A stretch of 19,679 nt of DNA from JAXGPP01 sp964436865 (GTDB lineage: Bacteria; Planctomycetota; Planctomycetia; Pirellulales; Thermoguttaceae), in NCBI GenBank assembly GCA_964436865.1, contig CAYTFK010000102.1, forward strand, positions 1-19,679. The letters run 5' to 3'. Below are positions 7,844 to 15,535 of this stretch, one piece after another; the stretch's first letter is position 1; each line of letters opens with the position of its first letter. The notes beneath the pieces are model-generated. The model had not been told where the DNA came from, did no database searches, and was given only the letters and a program-made list of their open reading frames with translations. A program made the position numbers and the translations under genes.

Positions 7844-8586
7844 CTACTTCTCTTCGGCCTTGTCGGACGACGGGGCCGATTCCTCTGGCTTCGACTCGTC
7901 AGCNNNNNNNNNNNNNNNNNNNNNNNNNNNNNNNNNNNNNNNNNNNNNNNNNNNNNNNNNNNNNNNNNNNNNNNNNNNNNNNNNNNNNNNNNNNNNNNNN
8001 NNNTCTCTTCGGCCTTGTCGGACGACGGGGCCGATTCCTCTGGCTTCGACTCGTCAGCCTTCTGAGCCTCGTCAGCCTTCTCGGCTTCTTCGGCCGGTTT
8101 TTCGGCGGCTGGCTCTTCCATCTGCGCGGCAGGGGCCGGCTCTTCGGCGGGCTTCTCTTCAGCAGCGGGCTCCGGCTTCGCCTCCTCCGCAGGCTTCGCC
8201 TCTTCCATGGCTTCTTCAACCGCGTTTTCAACAGCCGCTTCCGCCTTCTTCTCTTCGACGGTGGGCTCAGCGGGCTCTTCGGCGGGGGCTGCTTCTGGCT
8301 GAGCGGCCGGCTCTTCGGCGGGCATCGCCTCGGGCGCGGTCTCCGCCGGTTCTTCGGCGGGCATCGCCTCGGGTTTCGCTGCGGGCTCTTCGGCAGGCAT
8401 TTCGGCGACCGGTTCCTCAACCACTTCGTCCACCGGGACTTCCGGCGTCGCCGTAACGTCCACCGGAACTTCCGGCATCTCGGTCATATCGACTTCGACC
8501 GACGACGATTGCTCCGGCTTCTCCGCGCAGCCGACGGCGAAGAACAACAGGCTCAGCAGCATCATCCACGCAGCAGCGATTCTCAT
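7844..8586 (-). CDS. Ala/Glu/Pro-rich low-complexity lipoprotein, interrupted by an assembly gap
   Basis: The start is ATG at 8586 with GGAGAGGTGG just upstream; the frame is open 27 codons further but lacks support. Residues 1-19 are a signal peptide ending AVGC, a slightly atypical lipobox (Ala at -3), so Cys20 is the likely lipid anchor. The mature part is almost only A, E, P, K and S, with repeated MPAEEPA and EEPA units, highly acidic and probably disordered. The gap at 7904-8003 breaks the frame. Both flanks carry the same 55 bases; merging them gives a frame ending DKAEEK then TAG (7844-7846), 195 codons in all, a multiple of three. The coordinates here include the gap and the duplicate, so the literal span does not translate cleanly. 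Role unknown: a flexible envelope tether or spacer is inference. A 16-base hairpin follows. Confidence 0.75.
7849..7903. repeat. 55-base direct duplicate, left flank of the gap
   Basis: Identical over all 55 bases to 8004-8058 on the other side of the N run. Both lie in the lipoprotein's 3' coding region. Most simply this is one sequence present at two contig ends. Confidence 0.9.
7904..8003. other. Assembly gap of exactly 100 N
   Basis: A run of exactly 100 N, a conventional placeholder for a gap of unknown size, bordered by identical 55-base ends. Real missing sequence may be zero (overlapping contig ends) or extra copies of the repeat. Confidence 0.98.
8004..8058. repeat. 55-base direct duplicate, right flank of the gap
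   Basis: Identical to 7849-7903. The copy on this side is continuous with the lipoprotein frame from its N-terminus. Confidence 0.9.
8312..8373. repeat. Short tandem coding repeat in the lipoprotein gene
   Basis: A 23-base sequence is repeated exactly at 8312-8334 and 8351-8373, a 39-base (13-codon) offset. It encodes the PEAMPAEEP units of the acidic, proline-rich region. Looser copies of the EEPA codons extend across about 8090-8420. Confidence 0.8.
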
Positions 8587-8922
8587 GTACCACCTCTCCA
8601 AAGCGAGACTTGCAGATAAATGGGCCAGATCGCAGACGGCCACCGTGCCCTGCCATGCAATCTCCATTCCACCTTTGAAAGCGCCTTCCGAGTCGCTCGA
8701 ATGCTTTAGCTTACTTCAGTGGGGGAGGCAAGTAAAGGAGTGGCCGCCGCCCCCGGCATCCCCGAGTACCCCGCGGTGGGACCATCCAGGAATCACCTTC
8801 GGTGTGCTGCCCGACTGCACTGCATCCGCGGGCCATGTCGGGTGGGCTGTTGGCCTGCCGACGGGAAAGCCGGTATGTTCAATGGTCGCTGACTACTCAC
8901 GTCCACAGTTTGCGAGGCTCCG
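8587..8922. other. Divergent intergenic region, 336 bases
   Basis: It separates the minus-strand lipoprotein from the plus-strand deacetylase-like gene. For the lipoprotein I see only a weak TTGCCT with TAAAGC 17 bases away on the minus strand (about 8703-8731). For the plus-strand gene there is a better pair, listed separately. No small gene or RNA is evident. Confidence 0.6.
8850..8879 (+). promoter_or_regulatory. Candidate promoter of the deacetylase-MscS-amidotransferase operon
   Basis: TTGGCC (8850-8855) and TATGTT (8874-8879), each 4/6 to consensus, are 18 bases apart and 43 bases before the ATG at 8923. The spacing and position fit; the match is moderate. Confidence 0.35.
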
Positions 8923-10779
8923 ATGACGCGCCGATCGATCGCCACCGCTCTTGCCTTGGCCCTCCTCACAGCCACCCAGGTTTTCGCCGCCGCCGGTCCT
9001 GCCCACCTCGACGAGTTCAGTGATCCGTACTACCCGGATCGCGACACCGCCCGACTCATCACGCCGCAATGGGTGGGGGAGCCTGGAGTTGAAGCGGTGA
9101 TCGTCCTGGCAGTCGACGATCTTCAGGACAACTCGAGCGCGAAATACGAGCAGTTCCTGCGGCCCATTCTTGAGCGACTCAAGCAGATCGACGGCCGGGC
9201 GCCGGTAAGCATCATGTCAAAGTCTCTGCCGCCCGGCGATCCTCTCGTCCAGCGCTGGCTCGGCGAAGGGATCAGCCTCGAGACTCACACGTACGACCAT
9301 CCCTGCCCGTGCCTTCAGGGCGGCGACCTGGCCAAGGCCCGGCAGACCTTCGAGCAGAGCATTGAATCGCTCGCCGCCATTCCGGGCAATCGGCCGGTGG
9401 CATACCGCATGCCGTGCTGCGACTCGATGAATTCGGTAAGCCCGCGATTCTTCACGGAGGTATTCAATCGGGTTACGCCGAGCGGCCGGTTCCTGACGAT
9501 GGACTCGTCCGTGTTTCTCGTCTTCACCGCCGACGATCGCCAGCTTCCGCGCGAACTAGTACTGGATCCCGATGGCCAGCCCCGGTTCGCCAAGTATCTG
9601 CCTTTTGATCGGGTGATGGCCAACTACGTGGAAGATTATTCCTATCCCTACGTGGTCTCGCGACTGTGCTGGGAGATTCCCTCCGTGATGCCGAGCGATT
9701 GGGACGCCCAGCATCGCAATGGCAAGTGCAGTCCGCAAACGGTGAGCGACTTCAAGGCGGCCGTCGACGCGCTGGTAGTCAAGCAGGGGATCTTTTCGAT
9801 CTGCTTCCATCCGCACGGCTGGATTGCCGCCGAGCAGATGGTCGAAATCATCGACCACGCCGCCACACGGCACGCTGGACGAGTCAAGTTCCTGACGTTC
9901 CGCGAGGTACAAGACCACCTCAACAAGAATCTGCTGGCCGGAGAGCCATTGCGGGCGGCAAACGGCCAGGACAACGGGGTGCGCGTTCTGGACATCAACC
10001 GCGACGGCTACATGGACGTTGTGGTAGGCAATGGCGACGTGCGAAAGACGCGGATCTGGTCGCCGGAAAGCGCAACATGGATGGAGTGCGACTTCCCGGC
10101 GAACATCACGACTGCCGACTCCACGGGTACGAGGCGCGAAATGGGGGTCCGTTTCGGAATCCGCTCGAAAACGGGCGCCGTGTCGGCGATGGTTTCCAAT
10201 GAGCACGTGCGCGGCTGGTGGGACTTCGACGGCCGTGAGTGGATAAGGGATGAAAAGGGCCTCGACGGGCTGAATATGGAGCCGTCCGTCTACACCGCGA
10301 CAGCCCAAGGAGACCGCGGCGTGCGGCTGCGCGACGTCGATGGCGATGGTGCCTGCGAGTTGATTGTCGGCAACGAGGCTCAGCAAGCCGTATTCCGGTG
10401 GTCGGACGCAGACCGACGGTGGCAGAAGTTGCCCTTCACACTGCCCCCGCAGACTGCCATTGTTGACGCCGGCGGTCGTGACGCCGGCCTGCGATTCGTC
10501 GATATCGACCAGGACGGCCGCGACGATGTAGTCTTTTCCAACGGCCGCCGGGCGTCTGTGCACCTGTTTGTGTCGACCGAGGACGGCTGGTCGCGCGAGA
10601 TCGTCGCCGGACCGCGGACGGGTGAAGGCGAACCGCTGCCGATGATCGTTCGCGAGGACGGCACCAACAACGGCGCGTGGTTCAACCATAGCCGCCTCTG
10701 GGTGCAAAACGAGGAGACGGGCGGCAAGTTGCCGGATCACGTCGACAGCCGCTCGTATGCCGCGCTGCTGGGCAAGTGA
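8923..10779 (+). CDS. Secreted polysaccharide-deacetylase-like protein with FG-GAP/VCBS repeats
   Basis: 618 residues. A Sec signal peptide covers about 1-22 (hydrophobic core, then VFAAA), so it is exported. Residues about 55-335 look like a NodB-type carbohydrate esterase fold: VLAVDD with the Asp65-Asp66 pair, THTYDH giving the metal-binding HxxxH (His122, His126), YRMPC (162-165) in place of the usual RxPY, and FHPHG (295-299) near the catalytic histidine region. Residues about 350-545 hold three FG-GAP/VCBS blades with calcium-binding DxDGxxD-type loops: DINRDGYMD (357), DVDGDGACE (471) and DIDQDGRDD (527). Family knowledge suggests hydrolysis of N- or O-acetyl groups from an envelope or environmental glycan, with the repeats forming a propeller for binding; the exact substrate is unknown. 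The ATG at 8923 follows GCGAGG at about 6-8 bases. The MscS gene starts 7 bases after its stop. Confidence 0.88.
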   Translation: MTRRSIATALALALLTATQVFAAAGPAHLDEFSDPYYPDRDTARLITPQWVGEPGVEAVIVLAVDDLQDNSSAKYEQFLRPILERLKQIDGRAPVSIMSKSLPPGDPLVQRWLGEGISLETHTYDHPCPCLQGGDLAKARQTFEQSIESLAAIPGNRPVAYRMPCCDSMNSVSPRFFTEVFNRVTPSGRFLTMDSSVFLVFTADDRQLPRELVLDPDGQPRFAKYLPFDRVMANYVEDYSYPYVVSRLCWEIPSVMPSDWDAQHRNGKCSPQTVSDFKAAVDALVVKQGIFSICFHPHGWIAAEQMVEIIDHAATRHAGRVKFLTFREVQDHLNKNLLAGEPLRAANGQDNGVRVLDINRDGYMDVVVGNGDVRKTRIWSPESATWMECDFPANITTADSTGTRREMGVRFGIRSKTGAVSAMVSNEHVRGWWDFDGREWIRDEKGLDGLNMEPSVYTATAQGDRGVRLRDVDGDGACELIVGNEAQQAVFRWSDADRRWQKLPFTLPPQTAIVDAGGRDAGLRFVDIDQDGRDDVVFSNGRRASVHLFVSTEDGWSREIVAGPRTGEGEPLPMIVREDGTNNGAWFNHSRLWVQNEETGGKLPDHVDSRSYAALLGK

Positions 10780-10786
10780 GGCCCCC

Positions 10787-11872
10787 ATGTTCGACTTTGA
10801 ACGCTATCGGGAACTGTTCGATGCGGCCGAGTTCTACGGCAATCCGGCGTATCGCTGGCTGGCCGCGCTGGGCGTGGCCCTGGCAGTGGCTGTGCTGCTG
10901 CGACTCGTCAAGACGATCCTGATCCGGCGCGCGCAGAGATTGGCCGACCGTGCCGCCGCCCGCGAGTGGTTCGGTCTGCTCGTCGACATCGTGGCCAAGA
11001 CGAAATGGTGGTTCCAGCTCGTTTTGGCGGTGTACGCCGGCAGCTTGGTGCTGGTATTGCCGGCCCAGGCGGAGAGGGTGATCGAGACGGCGACCGTGAT
11101 CATCGTCTTGCTCCAGACGGCGATCTGGGGCAACGAGGCCGTAGTGCTGGCCATTGGCCGCTACTCCCGGCAGCGAATGACGGTCGATGCGGCCAGCGTC
11201 ACCACCGTTTCGGCATTGGGTTTTCTCGGCCGGATCGCCATCTGGGCGGTGGTCGCCCTCCTGATTTTGGACAATGCCGGTGTCGAGGTGACCGCGATGG
11301 TCGCTGGGTTGGGCATCGGCGGCATCGCCATCGGCTTGGCCGCCCAGAACATCCTTGCCGACCTGTTCGCCTCGGCCTCGATCGTCCTCGATAAGCCATT
11401 CGTCCTGGGCGACTTCATCGCAGTGGGAACCGACGCGGGAGTCGTCGAGCAGATCGGCCTTAAGACCACCCGGCTCAAAGCGCTCTCCGGGGAACAGCTC
11501 ATCTTCTCCAACGGCGAATTGCTCCAGAGTCGCATCCGCAATTTCCGCTTGCTCAAAGAGCGGCGGATCGATTTCCGCATCAGCGTGGCGCTGGACACCC
11601 CGGGCGGCAAACTGGAGCTGATTCCCGGCATGATCCGCGACGTGATTGCCGCGCAGTCGAAGGCACGCGTCGATCGGGTCCATTTCAAGGAGATCGGCGC
11701 CGCGGCGATGGTTTTCGAAGCGGTTTATTTCGTTGCCGATCCGGCCTACAACGTATTCATGGACATTCAACAGGCAGTGAACCTGAATATTCTCGCCCGG
11801 CTTGAAGAAGCCGGTATCTCGCTTGCTTTTCCGACGCAGCGACTGGTGATGCCGCCGGCTACGGGAAGCTGA
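10787..11872 (+). CDS. Small-conductance mechanosensitive channel family protein (MscS-type)
   Basis: 361 residues. MscS-type channels open under membrane tension and release solutes on osmotic downshock. Hydrophobic helices lie at about 23-41, 72-92, 100-124 and 140-160, then the pore helix at 165-190 with the Gly/Ala-rich packing pattern GLGIGGIAIGLAAQNILAD. The cytoplasmic beta domain follows (DKPFVLGDFI, then GVVEQIGLKTTRLKALSGE and FSNGELLQSRIRNF, all family hallmarks) and a C-terminal alpha/beta domain ending near GISLAFPTQRLVM. It has two or three helices before the pore-lining one, so it is slightly longer than E. coli MscS (286). The frame is open 10 codons upstream inside the previous gene; the ATG at 10787 is preferred. 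The 7-base gap to the deacetylase-like gene indicates one transcript. A channel of this class may also gate on other signals. Confidence 0.95.
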   Translation: MFDFERYRELFDAAEFYGNPAYRWLAALGVALAVAVLLRLVKTILIRRAQRLADRAAAREWFGLLVDIVAKTKWWFQLVLAVYAGSLVLVLPAQAERVIETATVIIVLLQTAIWGNEAVVLAIGRYSRQRMTVDAASVTTVSALGFLGRIAIWAVVALLILDNAGVEVTAMVAGLGIGGIAIGLAAQNILADLFASASIVLDKPFVLGDFIAVGTDAGVVEQIGLKTTRLKALSGEQLIFSNGELLQSRIRNFRLLKERRIDFRISVALDTPGGKLELIPGMIRDVIAAQSKARVDRVHFKEIGAAAMVFEAVYFVADPAYNVFMDIQQAVNLNILARLEEAGISLAFPTQRLVMPPATGS

Positions 11873-11925
11873 CGATCTGCGCCAACGTCAAACCGGAGAA
11901 CCATTCCAACCCCACGAGTACACCG

Positions 11926-12633
11926 ATGCGCGTACACTTTCTGCAGCACGTTCCCTTCGAGCATTCCGCCAATATCGGCTTCTGGACCTGCGAGCGCGGG
12001 CACGACGCTTCGCGCACGCTGCTTTACGAGGGCGAACCGCTGCCTTCCACTGAAGCGGTCGATCTGCTGGTGATCCTCGGCGGGCCGATGAGCGTCCATG
12101 ACCGCAAGGCCCACCCCTGGCTCGCGGGCGAGTTGGAGTTCATCAAAGAGTACATCGAGCGGGGCGGATTCGTGCTCGGTGTCTGCCTTGGGGCTCAGCT
12201 CGCGGCACTGGCGCTCGGCGCCCGCGTCACACGGAATCCGGAGAGAGAAATCGGCTGGTTTCCTGTCACCCTGACCGAGGGCGCCGGCGACTCGCTGTTA
12301 GGCGAATTGCCTGAGCAATTCGTTCCCTTCCACTGGCATGGCGACACGTTCTCCATTCCCCAACAGTCGCAACACCTCGCCCACAGCGCGGCGTGCCGCA
12401 ACCAGGCGTTCCAGTATCGCGACCGCGTGCTTGGCCTCCAGTTCCATCTTGATTACACGGCTGAGAGCATTGCGGTGATGATCCAGCAGTGTGGCGACGA
12501 CCTCGTCGAAGGTCGGTGGATTCAGAAGCCTGCGGGGATGATCGTGCCCGAACGGGTTGAGGGAACGAAGCGGCTGCTCTACGAACTGCTCGACGGAATC
12601 CAGCGGAAATGGGAAGCCGCCCGGCCGTCGTGA
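11926..12633 (+). CDS. Class I glutamine amidotransferase domain protein (GMP synthase-like)
   Basis: 235 residues, a stand-alone class I glutaminase-like domain. Typical features are LVILGGPMSVHD (48-59), the nucleophile elbow GVCLGAQ (Cys87), the loop FHWHGDTFSIP (135-145) and GLQFHLDYT (His174). The usual third catalytic residue, Glu in FHxE, is Asp176 here. Members of this single-domain group are often labelled GMP synthase-like amidotransferase or gamma-glutamyl-type hydrolases; there is no synthetase partner next to it, so the acceptor reaction is unknown. The start MRVHFLQHVPFEH is the family's normal beginning; the ribosome binding site is weak. It lies 53 bases after the MscS gene on the same strand and probably shares its transcript. 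Its stop lies 10 bases from the convergent sugar kinase stop. Confidence 0.9.
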   Translation: MRVHFLQHVPFEHSANIGFWTCERGHDASRTLLYEGEPLPSTEAVDLLVILGGPMSVHDRKAHPWLAGELEFIKEYIERGGFVLGVCLGAQLAALALGARVTRNPEREIGWFPVTLTEGAGDSLLGELPEQFVPFHWHGDTFSIPQQSQHLAHSAACRNQAFQYRDRVLGLQFHLDYTAESIAVMIQQCGDDLVEGRWIQKPAGMIVPERVEGTKRLLYELLDGIQRKWEAARPS

Positions 12634-12643
12634 GTAGCTCCGG

Positions 12644-14206
12644 TCAACCGTCCACCAGCGCCTTGAGCCGCTCGCGAAACGTGCGGTACTCGCCCTGGTA
12701 GGCGGCAATCGCTTCCGGAAGGGGGTCGACCGGCTCGCGAAAGCGCACCATCGCGGCCACGGCGTCGGAAACGCCGAAAGGCTCGCTGATGCCCTGGCGG
12801 CTGCGGCTGGCGGTCTCCAGTGCGGCCAAGGCCGTAACCGCCGCCCCCAACGCCGGACCTTCCTGCGATTCCAGGCGTTCCAGCCGCCGGCCGAGCACCG
12901 CCGCCAGGATCTCGCACATCAGATCGCTCCGGGCGATGCCGCCGGACACGGTCACGCGGCTGATCCTCTGTCCGGCGTCTTCATGCTCCTCAACCGCCAG
13001 ACGCATGAGATAGGCGAGCGCCTCGAGGCACGCGCGGTACTGCCGTCCCGCCTCTTCCCGCCCCTCGCCGAACCACTGCAACTGCGCCTTCTCGGCCGGG
13101 ATCGAACGCGATGGCTCGGGCACCACGAACGGCATCACCGCCGTGCCCCGGCTGCCGGGTGGCAGCGACCGTGCAGCCCGTTCCAGACTCGTCCAGTCCG
13201 GCTTGGCTCCGATGACCCGATCGAGGAACTGCGCGCCGTTGTTATAGCATCGCATCCAGAGATAGGGTCCCCAGTTGAGAGCCATGACATCGAGGGTGCC
13301 GCGCTCGGGCAGATCGTTCGATGAGGAATTCACCACCGCCGAATTCCCTAATACGACTGCGACCTGGCCGTGATCGACCGCTCCGCCGCCGACGAGGCCC
13401 GCCTGCTGATCGTCGGATGTCGGAAACACCAGCGGCCGGCGATCCATCCCGATCCCGGCTTCAAGGGCGACGTGCTCGGCGAGCACTCCGACGGGAGCGA
13501 AGTGGTCAATAATCCGCGGCAGTTGACGCCATGCCAACTCGCGGTACTCGGGGGTGGCAAGGGCCTCGAGCATCTCGCGCCGCCATTGCCGGTCGCGCAG
13601 GTCCATGATGCCGGTCGAGGCTGCTGCCGAGACGCTCACCACGTCGAAATTGCCTGTCAGGTACCCCGCGGCCGCAGCGCCGTGTTGCACGATCCGCTCG
13701 GTTCGCCGCCAGTCTTCGGCCGAAAGATGCTCTTCGTCCTTGACCAGGTGGCTGAGCGAATAGCGGATGGCCCACGGTCCGCCGATCAGTTCCCGCACCC
13801 GGCTCTGTCCGCCGAGCCTCTGGAGGCCCCGCTCGTTGTAGGCGGCCAGCGTGTGATCGTTCCAGCAGATTGCGCGACGCACCTGCACCCGATCGCAGTC
13901 GATGCGGCCGGCCGTATGGTGCGTTGCGGAGATCCCGCCGGCCGCCCAGTGGTCCAGTCGGCCCGCGTCGCGCAGCCGGGCGGCCATCGCCCGGACGCTC
14001 GCCCGAGCCTGCCCCTCGAGCTGCATCAGGTTCAATTCGGCCAGCCCGGGGATGGCGGGCTCGCCGCGCCACAGGTCGGTCGGCAGGCGGACTTCAGCCA
14101 GCACGCGGCCCGTCAGGTCAAAGGCCAGGCATTTCACTGCCCCGGTACTGAAATCCCATCCGGTGATGACGGCGTTCTGATCGACGCAGCGGAGCGGTTC
14201 GGCCAT
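12644..14206 (-). CDS. FGGY-family carbohydrate kinase, xylulokinase-like
   Basis: 520 residues of the hexokinase/actin-like FGGY fold, which phosphorylates a sugar or polyol with ATP in the cytoplasm. Signatures: phosphate loop GWDFSTGAVKCLAFD (16-30), the sugar-site region GISATHHTAG and ICWNDHT (91-119), the catalytic-base region TSDDQQAGLVGGGA (Asp265/266), the second phosphate loop VVLGNSAVVNSSS, and C-terminal SGGIARSDLMCEILA (421-435) with EGPALGAA (449). The pattern is nearest xylulokinases, but the HHTAG site departs from the usual GQMHG-type loop, so the sugar is uncertain. The ATG at 14206 is chosen over an open frame reaching 14392: it begins just before the conserved strand and has CGAGGAC about 8 bases upstream. 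It converges with the amidotransferase gene. A 10-base palindrome lies about 104 bases upstream. Confidence 0.93.
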   Translation of the reverse strand: MAEPLRCVDQNAVITGWDFSTGAVKCLAFDLTGRVLAEVRLPTDLWRGEPAIPGLAELNLMQLEGQARASVRAMAARLRDAGRLDHWAAGGISATHHTAGRIDCDRVQVRRAICWNDHTLAAYNERGLQRLGGQSRVRELIGGPWAIRYSLSHLVKDEEHLSAEDWRRTERIVQHGAAAAGYLTGNFDVVSVSAAASTGIMDLRDRQWRREMLEALATPEYRELAWRQLPRIIDHFAPVGVLAEHVALEAGIGMDRRPLVFPTSDDQQAGLVGGGAVDHGQVAVVLGNSAVVNSSSNDLPERGTLDVMALNWGPYLWMRCYNNGAQFLDRVIGAKPDWTSLERAARSLPPGSRGTAVMPFVVPEPSRSIPAEKAQLQWFGEGREEAGRQYRACLEALAYLMRLAVEEHEDAGQRISRVTVSGGIARSDLMCEILAAVLGRRLERLESQEGPALGAAVTALAALETASRSRQGISEPFGVSDAVAAMVRFREPVDPLPEAIAAYQGEYRTFRERLKALVDG

Positions 14207-14309
14207 GATCGTCCTCGCAGCATGACGGGTTATCGACCTTTGCATCGAAGAAGAACGAGGCGATGCGCAGCGGTGCCAGATTGCACGGCGTGAACGCTCG
14301 CGCACACGT

Positions 14310-14319
14310 TTGCATGCAA
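14310..14319. promoter_or_regulatory. Candidate operator palindrome upstream of the sugar kinase
   Basis: TTGCATGCAA is a perfect 10-base palindrome in the 205-base gap before the FGGY kinase, 104 bases from its start. Its form resembles half-sites of LacI/GalR-type operators, which often regulate sugar genes, but no regulator gene is present and a single short palindrome can occur by chance. Confidence 0.25.
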
Positions 14320-14411
14320 TGCAGGCACCAGTCGAGGTCGAAAGCGTTGTACCACCTCGAACCCGTCGGCTCAAGAGGCCGAGCGAAGCCATGAAGACGC
14401 CGGCGTCGTTT

Positions 14412-15347
14412 TCAATCGCCGGGTGGCAGCCGGGGCTCCGCCAGTTCCGGCGGGCTACGCCGGGCGACGAGTTCCCAAACGACGTAGCGCAACAGGAGCC
14501 CGACCAGAATCAGCGCGGCTCCAATCATCGTCCACCAAGCGGGCGATTCGCCCCACTTCAGATAGACCCAAAGGGGGATGAGCACCGGCTCGATCAGGCC
14601 CAGCGCCACCGTTTCCTGACTGCTGATGGCCCGCAGCCCGCGAATGAGAAGCAGATACGGGATCGCCATCTGCAGCGCGCCGAAGCCAAACAGCACCAAA
14701 AATTGCGCCGCCGACGGCCAGCGACCAAGCCATAGGATCCAGGGAAGCAGCACCAGTGCCGCCACGCAATGATTGAGTGCCACCAGCCAGGCCGAGTCCT
14801 CGTCGCGAAGCTGCCGCATGAAGATGACCACGCCCGCGTAGAACAAGCCGGAAACCAGACCGAAGACCACGCCGCTCCGTGCCACGCCCTCGCTGTGAAC
14901 GGCCTCGAATCCCAGGATGAAGCCGACGCCGAGCATGCCGAAAAACAGTGGAATCAGGTCGCGGCGGACAACGGGTTCGCGAAAAAGGATGAGCGACAAC
15001 AGGAAGACCCACCACGGCGCGGTGCTTTGCAGCCAGATGGCGTTGGCCGCCGTCGTACGGGTCATCGCGGTGAGGTAGGTCACGTTCATGCCCGTGAAGC
15101 AGATCGTTACCGGGATGAGCCATGCCCGCCATCGCGGCCGACGCACGGCCGGCAGGAGCACCAGCGCGGCAAACACGGCCCGCCAGAACGCGAGGACCGG
15201 GCCCCGTGTCTCAACGGGGATGTCGTGGAACAGCGTGGCCTTGGCGAACAGGCCGCTCATGCTCCAAAGCAGCGCGGCGCCCAGAACGCATAGCCGTCCG
15301 GCAAGCTTGCTGGGCACGGTCGGATTCACACCGTCGCGGCGGTTCAT
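14412..15347 (-). CDS. EamA-family (DMT superfamily) transporter
   Basis: 311 residues with about ten hydrophobic helices in two EamA repeats. The first repeat starts at LCVLGAALLWSMSGLFAK and contains the conserved FWRAVFAAL and TTAANAIWLQSTAPWWVFLLS-type segments. The second spans about 170-295 with SGLFYAGVVIFMRQL and ISSQETVALGLIEPVLIPLW, the usual glutamate-proline helix. Family members export or import small metabolites, amino acids or drugs across the inner membrane; the substrate is unknown. The frame is open to 15497, but the ATG at 15347 is preferred: it precedes a short charged N-terminus, has GGGAG about 12 bases upstream, and a good -10-like TATATT lies inside the longer frame. 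An ATG at 15389 is the alternative. It is 188 bases downstream of apbE and 205 bases upstream of the sugar kinase, all on one strand. Confidence 0.9.
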   Translation of the reverse strand: MNRRDGVNPTVPSKLAGRLCVLGAALLWSMSGLFAKATLFHDIPVETRGPVLAFWRAVFAALVLLPAVRRPRWRAWLIPVTICFTGMNVTYLTAMTRTTAANAIWLQSTAPWWVFLLSLILFREPVVRRDLIPLFFGMLGVGFILGFEAVHSEGVARSGVVFGLVSGLFYAGVVIFMRQLRDEDSAWLVALNHCVAALVLLPWILWLGRWPSAAQFLVLFGFGALQMAIPYLLLIRGLRAISSQETVALGLIEPVLIPLWVYLKWGESPAWWTMIGAALILVGLLLRYVVWELVARRSPPELAEPRLPPGD

Positions 15348-15441
15348 CGGCCGGCGGTTCTCCCGGCCGCCCGGACGGGTTGGTGCCATGGGCTCCACGC
15401 CGACCAGTCGCCCACCGCGCTCGGCTGCCGCAGACGGGCGC

Positions 15442-15447
15442 AATATA
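15442..15447 (-). promoter_or_regulatory. Candidate -10 box before the EamA transporter
   Basis: Minus-strand TATATT, a 5/6 match to TATAAT, sits in a small AT island of an otherwise GC-rich gap. The best -35 partner, TTGGGC, is 20 bases away, which is long. It would give a leader of about 88 bases before 15347 and argues against the longer upstream starts. Confidence 0.3.
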
Positions 15448-15535
15448 ACGTGCCGGCCTTCCATCTCGCCCAAAAAGCGCCGCCAAACTCTGCCCACCGT
15501 GGCCTGCTCATTCGCGCCTCGTCTAGATTACACTG

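Noticed and set aside
7849..8058. Genuine tandem duplication in the lipoprotein gene
   Set aside because: Possible, but the exact 55-base identity bounded precisely by the N run, and the clean frame after collapse, fit overlapping contig ends better. Kept only as an alternative.
9556..10788. 410-codon open frame antisense to the deacetylase-like gene
   Set aside because: The sense strand has a signal peptide, metal motifs and FG-GAP loops; the antisense product has none.
10682..11770. 362-codon open frame antisense to the MscS gene
   Set aside because: Overlaps a clear MscS family gene; the product is polar low-complexity sequence with no family resemblance.
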